Source: Devosia sp. (GTDB lineage Bacteria; Pseudomonadota; Alphaproteobacteria; Rhizobiales; Devosiaceae). Taken from it: 35,538 nucleotides of DNA. The first letter of the stretch is position 1, and each line of letters starts with the position of its first letter. The notes under the pieces are model-generated. The model was not told the origin of the DNA and made no database searches. It was given only the letters and a program-made list of their open reading frames with translations. Location: positions 1 to 35,538 of the forward strand of contig JACDQI010000116.1 of the NCBI GenBank assembly GCA_015657675.1, written 5' to 3'. Positions 8,050-16,004 of this stretch are shown piece after piece. Made by a program: the position numbers and the translations under genes.

Positions 8050-9612
8050 ATGACCACCGAAACCAACAAAGACCGCGTCTATATCTTCGACACGACGCTG
8101 CGCGACGGCGAGCAGAGCCCCGGCGCCACCATGACGCTCGAAGAAAAACTGCAGGTCGCAGAAGCCCTGGACGAGATGGGCGTCGACATTATCGAAGCCG
8201 GCTTCCCGATTGCCTCGAACGGCGATTTCGAAGCTGTCGTCGCCGTCGCCAAGCACGTCAAAAACGCGGTGGTTGCCGGTCTCGCCCGCGCCATCCCGGC
8301 CGATATCGCCCGCGCCGGCGAGGCGGTGCGCCATGCCAAGCGCGGCCGCATCCACACGTTCGTTTCTACCTCGCCGATCCATCTGGCCCATCAGATGAAA
8401 AAGACCGAGGAGCAGGTACTCGAGATCATCTCGGCCACCGTGGCGCAGGCCCGCGGCCTCACCGACAATGTCGAGTGGAGCGCCATGGACGCCACCCGCA
8501 CGCCGCTCGATTTTCTGGCGCGCTGCGTGGAGCTGGCGATCAAGGCCGGCGCCACCACCATCAACTTGCCCGATACGGTCGGCTACGCGGTTCCGGAAGA
8601 GCACGAGGCGATGTTCCGCTCGATCATCGAGCGCGTGCCGGGCGCCGAGAAGGTGATCTTTTCGGCCCATTGCCACAATGACCTGGGTCTGGCTGTCGCC
8701 AACTCGCTGGCCGCGGTGCGGGGCGGGGCGCGGCAGGTCGAATGTACCATCAACGGCCTGGGCGAACGCGCCGGCAATGCGGCGCTCGAAGAGATCGTCA
8801 TGGCGCTGCGCACGCGCGCCGACGCCTTGCCCTACCATACCGAGATCGAATCCACGCATCTCAGCCGCGCCAGCAAGATCGTGTCCGCGGCGGCGAACTT
8901 TCCGGTGCAGTACAACAAGGCGATCGTGGGCAAGAATGCCTTCGCGCATGAGAGCGGCATCCATCAGGACGGCATGCTGAAGAATGCCCAGACCTACGAG
9001 ATCATGACGCCGGCCAGCGTCGGCATCAAGGAAACCACCCTGGTGATGGGCAAGCATTCTGGCCGTGCCGCCTTTAAGGACAAGCTCAAGGAGCTGGGGT
9101 ACGAACTGGGCGACAACGCTTTCCAGGAAGCCTTCCAGCGCTTCAAGGACCTGGCTGATCGCAAAAAGCACGTCTACGACGCCGATATCGTGGCGCTGGT
9201 CGATGACGAAGCTGGTTCGGTCGACGACCGGATCAAGCTGGTCGACATGGAAGTGGTCTCCAAGACTGGCGGCGTGCATCGCTGCAACATCAAGGTGACC
9301 ATCGACGGGCGGGAAATCTCCACCACCTACGACGGCACCGGTTCGGTGGATGCGATCTTCAACGCCATCAAGCAGGCTGTGGGCACCGACCCGAACCTGG
9401 TGCTCTATGCGGTGGATGGCGTCACCGGCGGGACCGATGCGCAAGCCAGCGCGCATGTCCGCCTTGAAATGAACGGCCGCATCGCCTCTGGCAATGCGGC
9501 TGAGCCCGATACGCTGGTGGCCTCGGCCCGCGCCTATCTCAACGCTGTGAACCGTCTGATGATCGAGCGGGGCGGCTCGGCGCAGGGCGCCATGGAAAGC
9601 GCGGCGGGCTAA
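8050..9612 (+). CDS. leuA: 2-isopropylmalate synthase
   Basis: 520-aa enzyme condensing acetyl-CoA with 2-ketoisovalerate, the committed step of leucine synthesis. The catalytic TIM barrel starts with [15 protein letters not shown] (metal ligand D14, R18) and includes SAHCHNDLG with metal-ligand histidines H207 and H209. The C-terminal part (from about residue 390, [19 protein letters not shown] to VRLEMNGR) is the LeuA allosteric dimer domain that gives leucine feedback. The ATG at 8050 follows AGGAAG; the frame's earlier TTG at 7996 is unlikely. It heads a tight cluster with an SDR and an aldolase. Confidence 0.97.
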   Translation: MTTETNKDRVYIFDTTLRDGEQSPGATMTLEEKLQVAEALDEMGVDIIEAGFPIASNGDFEAVVAVAKHVKNAVVAGLARAIPADIARAGEAVRHAKRGRIHTFVSTSPIHLAHQMKKTEEQVLEIISATVAQARGLTDNVEWSAMDATRTPLDFLARCVELAIKAGATTINLPDTVGYAVPEEHEAMFRSIIERVPGAEKVIFSAHCHNDLGLAVANSLAAVRGGARQVECTINGLGERAGNAALEEIVMALRTRADALPYHTEIESTHLSRASKIVSAAANFPVQYNKAIVGKNAFAHESGIHQDGMLKNAQTYEIMTPASVGIKETTLVMGKHSGRAAFKDKLKELGYELGDNAFQEAFQRFKDLADRKKHVYDADIVALVDDEAGSVDDRIKLVDMEVVSKTGGVHRCNIKVTIDGREISTTYDGTGSVDAIFNAIKQAVGTDPNLVLYAVDGVTGGTDAQASAHVRLEMNGRIASGNAAEPDTLVASARAYLNAVNRLMIERGGSAQGAMESAAG

Positions 9613-9616
9613 GCAG

Positions 9617-10396
9617 ATGGACCTCGGGATCGCCGGCCGTAAGGCCATTGTCTGTGCTTCGAGCCGCGGCCTTGGCCGCGGCTGTGCCACCGCCCTTGCC
9701 GCCGAGGGCGTCGAGGTGGTGATCAACGGCCGCGATGCCAGCCATCTGGAAAAGGTGGCGGCCGAGATCCGGGCGCTCACTGGCGGCACGGTGATCGCCG
9801 TTGCGGCTGATGTCGGCACGGCCGAAGGGCAGGCGGCGCTGTTCGCGGCCTGTCCGGAGCCCGACATTCTCGTCAACAACAATGGCGGCCCGCCCTTCCG
9901 GGACTTCCGCGAACTCGACCGCGAGAAGCTGCTTGCCGGCGTTGTCGGCAACATGGTGACGCCGATCGAGCTCATTCAGCGGGCCATCGATCCGATGATT
10001 GCCAAGGGTTTTGGCCGGATCATCAACATCACCTCCAGCTCGGTGAAGGCGCCGATCGCCGGGCTCGACCTGTCGTCGGGCGCGCGGGCCGGGCTCACAG
10101 CCTTTCTCGCTGGCGTCGCACGTTCGGTGGCCGGCAAGGGCGTCACCATCAACAACCTGTTGCCGGGCTCGTTCGATACCGACCGACTTCGCTCGGGCCA
10201 GCAGCGGAGCGCCGAGCAACGCGGCGTCAGCATCGAGACGATAGCTGACGAGAACCGCAAGAAGATCCCGGCGCAGCGCTTCGGCCAGCCCGACGAATTC
10301 GGCGCCGCCTGTGCCTATCTCTGTTCGGTGCAGGCCGGCTACATCACCGGGCAGAACCTCCTGATCGACGGCGGCGCCTTCCCGGGCGCCTTCTAG
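9617..10396 (+). CDS. SDR-fold protein, BKR-like, lacking the catalytic Tyr/Lys
   Basis: 259-aa Rossmann protein of the short-chain dehydrogenase/reductase superfamily, starting 4 nt after leuA. The nucleotide-binding site is atypical (ASSRGLGRG rather than TGxxxGxG) and the NNNGGPP stretch replaces NNAG. In the active-site region SSSVKAPIAGLDLSSGARAGL there is a Ser, but the canonical YxxxK is replaced (SGAR in place of YxxSK). The end, GYITGQNLLIDGGAFPG, is standard. This fits the divergent BKR-like SDR subgroup known for an imperfect tetrad. Activity, if any, is unknown; operon position next to leuA and the aldolase suggests a carbon-metabolism role. Confidence 0.88.
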   Translation: MDLGIAGRKAIVCASSRGLGRGCATALAAEGVEVVINGRDASHLEKVAAEIRALTGGTVIAVAADVGTAEGQAALFAACPEPDILVNNNGGPPFRDFRELDREKLLAGVVGNMVTPIELIQRAIDPMIAKGFGRIINITSSSVKAPIAGLDLSSGARAGLTAFLAGVARSVAGKGVTINNLLPGSFDTDRLRSGQQRSAEQRGVSIETIADENRKKIPAQRFGQPDEFGAACAYLCSVQAGYITGQNLLIDGGAFPGAF

Positions 10397-10398
10397 GC

Positions 10399-11169
10399 AT
10401 GCGCCCGATCGCGCCCAACGCCTTCAAGCGGCGCCTCGCCGACCGCACGCAGCAGCTCGGCTTCTGGCTCTCGCTCAACAGCCTCGCCGCGACCGAAATG
10501 GCTGCCGGGGCAGGGTTTGACTGGCTGCTGCTCGATATGGAGCACAGCCCGATCGACATCGAGAGCGTCGAGCAACACTTGCTCGCCGCACGACATGGTG
10601 GCGATGCCGAGTTCGTGGTCCGCATTCCGAGCGTCGATGCAGTTCTGGTCAAGCGCCTGCTCGATACCGGCGTCCGCAGTTTCATGTTCCCGTACGTGCA
10701 GACGGTGGACGAGGCCCAACTGGCGGTAGCCGCCACGCGCTACCCGCCAGCCGGCATCCGCGGCTATTCCGGCATCAACCGGGCCAACCGCTTTGCAGGT
10801 AATCCTGGTTATGCGGCGCAGGCGCACGAGGACATTGTCGTCATCCTCCAGGTCGAGACGCCGCAGGCCATCGCCAATATCCCGGCCTATGGGGCGATCG
10901 AGGGCGTGGATGGCATTCTGATCGGCCCTAACGACCTTGCGGCCAGCATTGGGCTCCTCGGTCAATCCTGCCATCCAGACGTGCTCAAACGCGTCGGCGC
11001 GGCACGTGAGGCGATTCTGAGCAGCGGTGTTGCGGCTGGCATGCTCGACTTCAACCCGGGTACGGCAAACGGCCTTCTGGCCGATGGCTTCGGTTTTGTC
11101 GCCATCGGCGGCGATGCGACGACCCTCGTGCGTGGCATGAAGCAGCTTTTGGGCAGCTTCACGCGTTAA
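10399..11169 (+). CDS. HpcH/HpaI family aldolase
   Basis: 256-aa class II pyruvate aldolase-type protein. Conserved residues: H49 (LLDMEHS, general base), R75 (FVVRIPS), E153 (LQVETPQA) and D179 (IGPNDLAAS), the latter two being metal ligands; PPAGIRGYS is also a family motif. Relatives cleave 4-hydroxy-2-oxoacids such as 4-hydroxy-2-oxoheptanedioate or 2-keto-3-deoxy-L-rhamnonate. The ATG is 2 nt after the SDR stop, so the two genes are almost certainly one operon. The exact substrate cannot be read from sequence. Confidence 0.92.
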   Translation: MRPIAPNAFKRRLADRTQQLGFWLSLNSLAATEMAAGAGFDWLLLDMEHSPIDIESVEQHLLAARHGGDAEFVVRIPSVDAVLVKRLLDTGVRSFMFPYVQTVDEAQLAVAATRYPPAGIRGYSGINRANRFAGNPGYAAQAHEDIVVILQVETPQAIANIPAYGAIEGVDGILIGPNDLAASIGLLGQSCHPDVLKRVGAAREAILSSGVAAGMLDFNPGTANGLLADGFGFVAIGGDATTLVRGMKQLLGSFTR

Positions 11170-11194
11170 GTGGCCCAAATCTGAGGAGTTGCAG

Positions 11195-11647
11195 ATGGGC
11201 CTTGAACTGCGCGCGGTGCAGACGGACGAAGAATGGGCAGCGATGCACGACATTCGTCGGCGCGTCTTGTTCGCGCCCGGCCGGCACAGTCCCGACATCA
11301 TCTATGACGAGAATCATCCCGAGGATCGCGCTGACGGGAATGTTCCGCATCTGCTGATGCTCGAGGAAATCCCGATCGGGGTTGTTCGCCTCGATCTGCG
11401 CGACACCGTCGCCATCGTCCGGCTGGTAGCCATTGAGCCGGCGTACCAGGGGCAGGGTCATGGCAGCCTGATGGACGAACTGGTGACGCAGAAGGCCTGG
11501 GGCCTTGGCGTGCGGCAGCTGCGGGTCAACGCGGCGCGCACCGCCGTCGGGTTCTACCAGAAGACCGGCTGGCAGGAAGCCGAGTGGGACGCCGATGAGC
11601 TCGCTGGCCTCGCGGCCGACTGCGTTCAGATGGTCAAGGACATCTGA
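11195..11647 (+). CDS. GNAT family N-acetyltransferase
   Basis: 150-aa Gcn5-related acetyltransferase. The acetyl-CoA loop is in VAIEPAYQGQGHGSLMDELV (motif A, Q-G-Q-G-H-G), followed by the beta-bulge region LRVNAARTAVGFYQKTGW typical of motif B. GAGGAG lies 6 nt before the ATG at 11195. It comes 25 nt after the aldolase and may share its transcript. Substrate unknown. Confidence 0.9.
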   Translation: MGLELRAVQTDEEWAAMHDIRRRVLFAPGRHSPDIIYDENHPEDRADGNVPHLLMLEEIPIGVVRLDLRDTVAIVRLVAIEPAYQGQGHGSLMDELVTQKAWGLGVRQLRVNAARTAVGFYQKTGWQEAEWDADELAGLAADCVQMVKDI

Positions 11648-11671
11648 TGCAAATCACTGATTTTTATTGTC

Positions 11672-11707
11672 TTTTCCACAGTGCCTGCTTTGGGGTGGTT
11701 ATCCACA
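11672..11707 (+). promoter_or_regulatory. Two DnaA-box-like 9-mers
   Basis: TTTTCCACA (11672-11680) and TTATCCACA (11699-11707), same strand, 18 bp apart. The second is the perfect DnaA consensus and the first also fits TTWTNCACA. They lie in a 253-bp gap between the GNAT gene and a 66-aa ORF. The upstream flank is A/T rich (ATTTTTATTGTC). Confidence 0.5.
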
Positions 11708-11900
11708 CGTCAGCATCCGCGCCCGCGTGGCGAAATGCTAACGCTGTCAGTCAGTTGCGGGTTAGGCGGCAATTGAGCCGATCTTGCGATAAATCCCGCC
11801 GGTTTGAGCAAGCTCCACGAAAGCATGACTCGGCGAGCCTTACGGGCAACACAAGGCGAATTGTGTTCTTTCCTTAAATGCAAAATTGACGGAGCTTTTC

Positions 11901-12101
11901 ATGCAACGCACTTACCTCCTCGCCCGCGATCATCTCGAACAGGCCGCAGCGATCCTGCGCGGCGCCGACGATCACTCGATCCAGCTGCGCAATATCGTCG
12001 AGCGGACGATCGCCATCATGATGGAATACGAGGATGCACAGAAAGAAACCGGGAACGTGGTGCGCTTTGACAGCTACTGCAACCCGCGACGCACCTATTG
12101 A
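11901..12101 (+). CDS. Small protein of unknown function (66 aa)
   Basis: Starts MQRTYLLARDHLEQAAAILRG and continues as an amphipathic helix pair (HSIQLRNIVERTIAIMMEYEDAQKE) with a short basic tail ending NPRRTY. GGAG (11891-11894) lies 6 nt before the ATG, a good initiation site. No signal peptide or membrane segment. I do not recognise the family. Its 253-bp upstream region carries two DnaA-box-like sites. The stop overlaps the stop of the convergent aminotransferase by a few bases. Confidence 0.65.
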   Translation: MQRTYLLARDHLEQAAAILRGADDHSIQLRNIVERTIAIMMEYEDAQKETGNVVRFDSYCNPRRTY

Positions 12102-13198
12102 GCCGCAGCGCGCAGGGCCCGTGGCAGGTCCTCGGCAAGGATGTCCAGTTCGTAGGGCTTGCCGACGCTGACGCGGATACAGCGGTCGAGGCCGGGCGCC
12201 ATGGGCTTTCGCACAAAGACATCACGGGCTTCGAGCTCTCGGAGGACGCGCAGCGCGTATACACCGTCCCGGCCGCATTCGATCGTCACAAAGTTGGTTG
12301 CCGAGGGCAGGGCCTTGAGCCCGTTCTCGGCAGCGATGCCGGCGATGATCTCGCGTCCGGCGGCGACCTGATCGACCACGTGGCGCAGCCAGTCCTGGTC
12401 GGCCAGGGCCGCAAGCGCCGCCACTTGGCTGAGTCGGGTGACGCCAAAATGATTGCGCACCTTGTCGAAGGCGCGGATGAAGCCGGCCTCGCCAATGCCG
12501 TAGCCGACGCGCTGCCCGGCGAGGCCATAGGCCTTGGAAAAGGTCCGGGTGCGGATCAGATTTTCGCGCGAAATGTCGATGGCGGGCAGGGCGGTCGCTG
12601 GCGCCGTCTCGCAATAGGCTTCGTCGAGAACGATCAGGGTTTCCTCAGGCACCGCGTCGATGAAGTCGGCGACCTCGGAGGCATTCCACCACGAACCCAT
12701 CGGATTGTCGGGGTTGGAGACATAGACGACGCGAGCATGTTCGCGACGTGCCGCGTCGGCCAGCGCTGCCAGATCTTCCTTGTCGGCCCGGTAGGGCACT
12801 GCCACCGTGCGGCCGCCAAAACCAGTGACGTGGTAGGTAAAGGTTGGATAGGCGCCCAGGGACGTCACCGCGACATCGCCGGGCCTGATCACCAGCCGGG
12901 CAATGAGACCGTGCAGCCCGTCAATACCCTCGCCGACCACGACGTTGTCCGCTGGCACGCGCAGGTGGGCTGCCAGGGCGTGGCGCAGGTCGTGCACTTC
13001 CGGGTCGCCGTATTTCCATACCGTGCCAGCGGCCGCCTGCATCGCTTCGATCACACGTTGCGATGGGCCGAAGCTGCTTTCGTTGGCGCCCAGACGGGCG
13101 CGTATCGGCCGGCCGGTGCGCCGTTCGATGGCTTCCGGGCCGACAAAGGGGATGGTGTCTGGCAGCGACAGGGCGAGCGGAGTGAGCAGCGAGGTCAT
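12095..13198 (-). CDS. HisC-like PLP-dependent aminotransferase
   Basis: 367-aa class I/II fold type I aminotransferase close to histidinol-phosphate aminotransferase. Active-site residues: N165 in SNPDNPMG, D192 and Y195 in LDEAYCE, and the PLP-binding K222 in TFSKAYGLAGQRVGYG with R230. RVSVGKPYELDIL near the end is the substrate-carboxylate region. It is not in a his operon, so it may act on aromatic amino acids or another substrate; I therefore give no symbol. It is divergent from msrA. Confidence 0.88.
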   Translation of the reverse strand: MTSLLTPLALSLPDTIPFVGPEAIERRTGRPIRARLGANESSFGPSQRVIEAMQAAAGTVWKYGDPEVHDLRHALAAHLRVPADNVVVGEGIDGLHGLIARLVIRPGDVAVTSLGAYPTFTYHVTGFGGRTVAVPYRADKEDLAALADAARREHARVVYVSNPDNPMGSWWNASEVADFIDAVPEETLIVLDEAYCETAPATALPAIDISRENLIRTRTFSKAYGLAGQRVGYGIGEAGFIRAFDKVRNHFGVTRLSQVAALAALADQDWLRHVVDQVAAGREIIAGIAAENGLKALPSATNFVTIECGRDGVYALRVLRELEARDVFVRKPMAPGLDRCIRVSVGKPYELDILAEDLPRALRAAAQ

Positions 13199-13302
13199 GG
13201 CTGCTATATAGTGCGTCGGAAATTTCGCGCACGCGAGTTTGTTTTGCGTGTGAAGCGCGACGGGCTCAACTAGTCTTTCAGAACCTCAGGGAGAAAACTG
13301 CG

Positions 13303-13947
13303 ATGCGGAAGAACAAACTGGCGATTGCCGTGGCCGTAGCCGGCGCCATGGTCACCTGCAGCGCGCAGGCGGCGGAAACCGCCGTGGCGATCTTTGCCGG
13401 CGGCTGTTTCTGGTCGATCGAAAGCGACTTCGATCATGCCCCGGGCGTGATTTCGACAACCTCAGGCTATATCGGCGGCCATGTCGACAACCCGACCTAC
13501 GAAGAAGTCGTTACCGAAACCACCGGGCACCGCGAGGCCGTCAAGGTGGTCTACGACCCCAGCGTCACCAGCTATGAAACGCTGCTGGATACCTTTTTTC
13601 ACCTGATCGACCCGATCGAGACGCGCGGGCAGTTCTGTGACTATGGCGAGAGCTACACCACTGCGGTCTATGCCGGTACGGACGCAGAACTGAAGCTCGC
13701 CGAGGCGGAGAAGGCGCAGGTCGCTGCTGAGCTGGGCAAGCCCGTTGCCACGATCATTGCCATCGCGCCGACCTTTTATCCAGCTGAGGACTATCACCAG
13801 GACTTCTGGACGGGCACCGACAAGCTCAACAACGGCCTGACGCGTGCCGAGCACTATGCCCGTTACCGTGAGGGCTGCGGCAAGAACCGTCAGGTCGAAG
13901 CCATCTGGGGCAAGGACGCCTTCCGCGGTCTGGACGGGCACGCGTAA
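13303..13947 (+). CDS. msrA: Peptide-methionine (S)-S-oxide reductase, exported
   Basis: 214-aa MsrA that reduces Met-S-sulfoxide in proteins. Residues 1-23 (MRKNKLAIAVAVAGAMV then CSAQA) form a Sec-type signal peptide with an AxA cleavage site, so the enzyme should be periplasmic. Catalytic C35 is in FAGGCFWSIE; YIGG, GHREAVKV and DPIETRGQFCDYG are the expected substrate-pocket motifs. A likely resolving Cys is near the C-terminus (EGCGKN). AGGGAG precedes the ATG. Periplasmic MsrA normally needs a membrane electron donor; none is adjacent. Confidence 0.93.
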   Translation: MRKNKLAIAVAVAGAMVTCSAQAAETAVAIFAGGCFWSIESDFDHAPGVISTTSGYIGGHVDNPTYEEVVTETTGHREAVKVVYDPSVTSYETLLDTFFHLIDPIETRGQFCDYGESYTTAVYAGTDAELKLAEAEKAQVAAELGKPVATIIAIAPTFYPAEDYHQDFWTGTDKLNNGLTRAEHYARYREGCGKNRQVEAIWGKDAFRGLDGHA

Positions 13948-13966
13948 GGCTGCCGCTAGGGTAAGT

Positions 13967-13995
13967 CTCCCTTCTCCCGCAAGTGGAGGAGGGAG
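13967..13995. repeat. Palindromic intergenic repeat/terminator, copy 1
   Basis: Stem CTCCCTTCTCC (13967-13977) with GGAGGAGGGAG (13985-13995), one G-T wobble, loop CGCAAGT. It lies between the convergent msrA and mscS-type genes. The core CTTCTCCC-AAGTG recurs in the hairpin after acs (20607-20639), which marks it as an interspersed element rather than a unique terminator. Confidence 0.55.
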
Positions 13996-14005
13996 GCCTG
14001 ACTGC

Positions 14006-14863
14006 CTAATGCCCCAGCTCGGGGGTCTTCTCGCCTGGCTTGAGGGTGTGGGGGTCGTCGGCCACCGAGATTTCCGCGTGCTCGCTGCTGCCAGCGAGCA
14101 TGCGGTTGATGGCGAGCTTGGCCTTTTCGGTCAGGTCGCGCAGCGCGTCGAGATAGTCCGGCGTCGGCACCCAGGCCCGCATCTGCAGGATGATGCGGTC
14201 GCCCACGAAGGTGTCCACATGCACGGTGGGGGGCGGGTTGATTTGCACCCGCTCGTCTGAGGTGGCGATCTTCAGCATCGTCTTGCGTGCCTTATCGAGG
14301 TCGATCGAGTCCGGCACATTCACATTAACGTCGATGCGCCGCCGCGGTTCGCGGCTGTGGTTGGTGATGGCGCTGTTCCACAGCTTGGTGTTGGGCGTGA
14401 AGATGTAGAGCCCGCTGGTTGAGCGCAGGCGCGTGCCGAACAGGCCGATTTCTACCACCACACCGGCGACACCGTCGCCAGTGATGTACTCACCGATCGA
14501 TATTGGCCGCAGCCAGATCAGCATGATGCCAGCTGCGATATTGGAGAGCGTGCCCTGCAGCGCCAACGCCACAGCGAGCCCCGCCGCGCCCAGCACGGCG
14601 TAGATCGAGGCGCTGGAGACGCCGAGAAAGCTCAAGGCCGTGACCAGGCCGAAGATGATGGTGCCGTAGCGCGCCGCCTGGGCCAGCAGCGGGGCGAAGT
14701 TCTTGTCGACGCCGGGCGCCTGCGGCAGCAGATTCTTGATGGTCCGGTAGAGGAACTTGCTGAGATAGAAGGCGAAGATCAGCACCGCGATGGCCGAGAG
14801 CAGGGCCACGGCAGTGCCGGCGAGCCAGTCGACCGGGATAGAAAAGAGATCGGCTATCTGCAT
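14006..14863 (-). CDS. Small-conductance mechanosensitive channel (MscS family)
   Basis: 285-aa MscS-type channel that releases solutes on hypo-osmotic shock. Three membrane helices are visible: about residues 13-38, 65-85 and the pore helix GAAGLAVALALQGTLSNIAAGIML (95-118). The beta domain follows with RPISIGEYITGDGVAGVVVEI and PNTKLWNSAITNHS, then the alpha/beta C-terminal domain. The length matches E. coli MscS (286 aa). The C-terminal tail (PHTLKPGEKTPELGH) is variable. It is divergent from the tRNA-Lys gene. Confidence 0.95.
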   Translation of the reverse strand: MQIADLFSIPVDWLAGTAVALLSAIAVLIFAFYLSKFLYRTIKNLLPQAPGVDKNFAPLLAQAARYGTIIFGLVTALSFLGVSSASIYAVLGAAGLAVALALQGTLSNIAAGIMLIWLRPISIGEYITGDGVAGVVVEIGLFGTRLRSTSGLYIFTPNTKLWNSAITNHSREPRRRIDVNVNVPDSIDLDKARKTMLKIATSDERVQINPPPTVHVDTFVGDRIILQMRAWVPTPDYLDALRDLTEKAKLAINRMLAGSSEHAEISVADDPHTLKPGEKTPELGH

Positions 14864-14998
14864 GCGAAAAGTCCTGAATCCTGCCGCTCAGCGCCCGCTT
14901 CGGCGCAAAGCCCAGTCTGATTAAAACGCGAAAGTTGGCAAGCGGATGGATTAGTGCTGGACATGGAGTCAAACTCTTTGTATCTCCCCGCCCGGACC

Positions 14999-15074
<76 letters not shown>

Positions 15075-15198
15075 ATCCCCCTTGCCATGGGTTTTTCTCT
15101 GCAACTGCGCGGTGAATACGGCGTTTGTTGCTTCCCATATGCTGATCGGCTGCATACATAGCCTCGTTCAGCCCAAATGAATTCCGGAGAAGTCCCGC

Positions 15199-15897
15199 AT
15201 GCTAGGCCTCGATCCTGTCGCGATTTCGGCCTTCGTGCAGGTTATCCTCATCGATCTGGTGCTGGCGGGCGATAATGCCGTGGTCATCGGCCTTGCGGCC
15301 GCCGGGTTGCCGAAGGAACTGCGTCAGAAGGCCATCCTGATCGGCATTGCCGCCGCGACGGTGCTGCGCATCGGCTTTGCGCTGATTACCACCCAATTGC
15401 TGTCGCTCGGCGGCGGTCTGCTGGTTGCGGGCGGGCTGCTGTTGCTCTGGGTCTGCTGGAAGATGTATCGCGAGCTTTCAGTCTCGCACGCCGAGGAGAA
15501 TGAGGCGAACGAGGCGCTCTCGGAAAGTGACCTCAACCAGGACGGGACGATCGCCAAGGGGCCGCGCAAGACGTTGCGCGGCGCGGTCATCAACATCATC
15601 ATTGCCGACGTCTCGATGTCGCTCGACAACGTGCTGGCCGTGGCCGGCGCGGCGCAGCACCATTTCGAGGCCCTGATTTTCGGGCTTGGTCTCTCGGTGG
15701 TGCTGATGGGCATTGCCGCGAGCTTCATCGCGCGCCTCCTCACCAAGCACCGCTGGATCGCCTGGCTGGGCCTCGTGATCATCCTCTATGTGGCGCTCAA
15801 GATGTTCTACGAGGGCGCCAACCAGGTGTTCGATCACTCGCTGCCGTTCATTCCCTTTGTCGGTGGTGGGGCTCCCCCGGTTCCCGGCGCGCACTAG
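15199..15897 (+). CDS. TerC family membrane protein (YjbE/YkoY type)
   Basis: 232-aa protein of the TerC family, whose members move or protect against metal ions (Mn2+ export is established for several). Helices near residues 7-30, 40-85, 130-195 and 185-210. The two conserved acidic motifs are present: VLAGDNAVVIGLA (first repeat) and IIADVSMSLDNVLAVAG (second repeat), the paired Asp/Asn sites of the internal repeat. The loop between them (about residues 95-125) is acidic and contains DLNQDGTI, an EF-hand-like stretch. I see no clear yybP-ykoY riboswitch in the 124 bp upstream. Confidence 0.9.
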   Translation: MLGLDPVAISAFVQVILIDLVLAGDNAVVIGLAAAGLPKELRQKAILIGIAAATVLRIGFALITTQLLSLGGGLLVAGGLLLLWVCWKMYRELSVSHAEENEANEALSESDLNQDGTIAKGPRKTLRGAVINIIIADVSMSLDNVLAVAGAAQHHFEALIFGLGLSVVLMGIAASFIARLLTKHRWIAWLGLVIILYVALKMFYEGANQVFDHSLPFIPFVGGGAPPVPGAH

Positions 15898-16004
15898 CTT
15901 TTGGGTAACCAAAGCCGCGCATTTGGGGCATTTGCCCAACTCCAATAGGGATTTGCTCACTTTGTGGGCTTAGCGTCCCGGCACGTACAGGCCGGGGACG
16001 CCGC

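Noticed and set aside
8014-9975. Long antisense frame (653 codons) over leuA
   Set aside because: Mirror of GC-rich codon bias; leuA on the plus strand has all family motifs.
15075-15198. yybP-ykoY type Mn riboswitch upstream of the TerC gene
   Set aside because: I could not find the conserved loop sequences; only a weak hairpin after the tRNA is visible.
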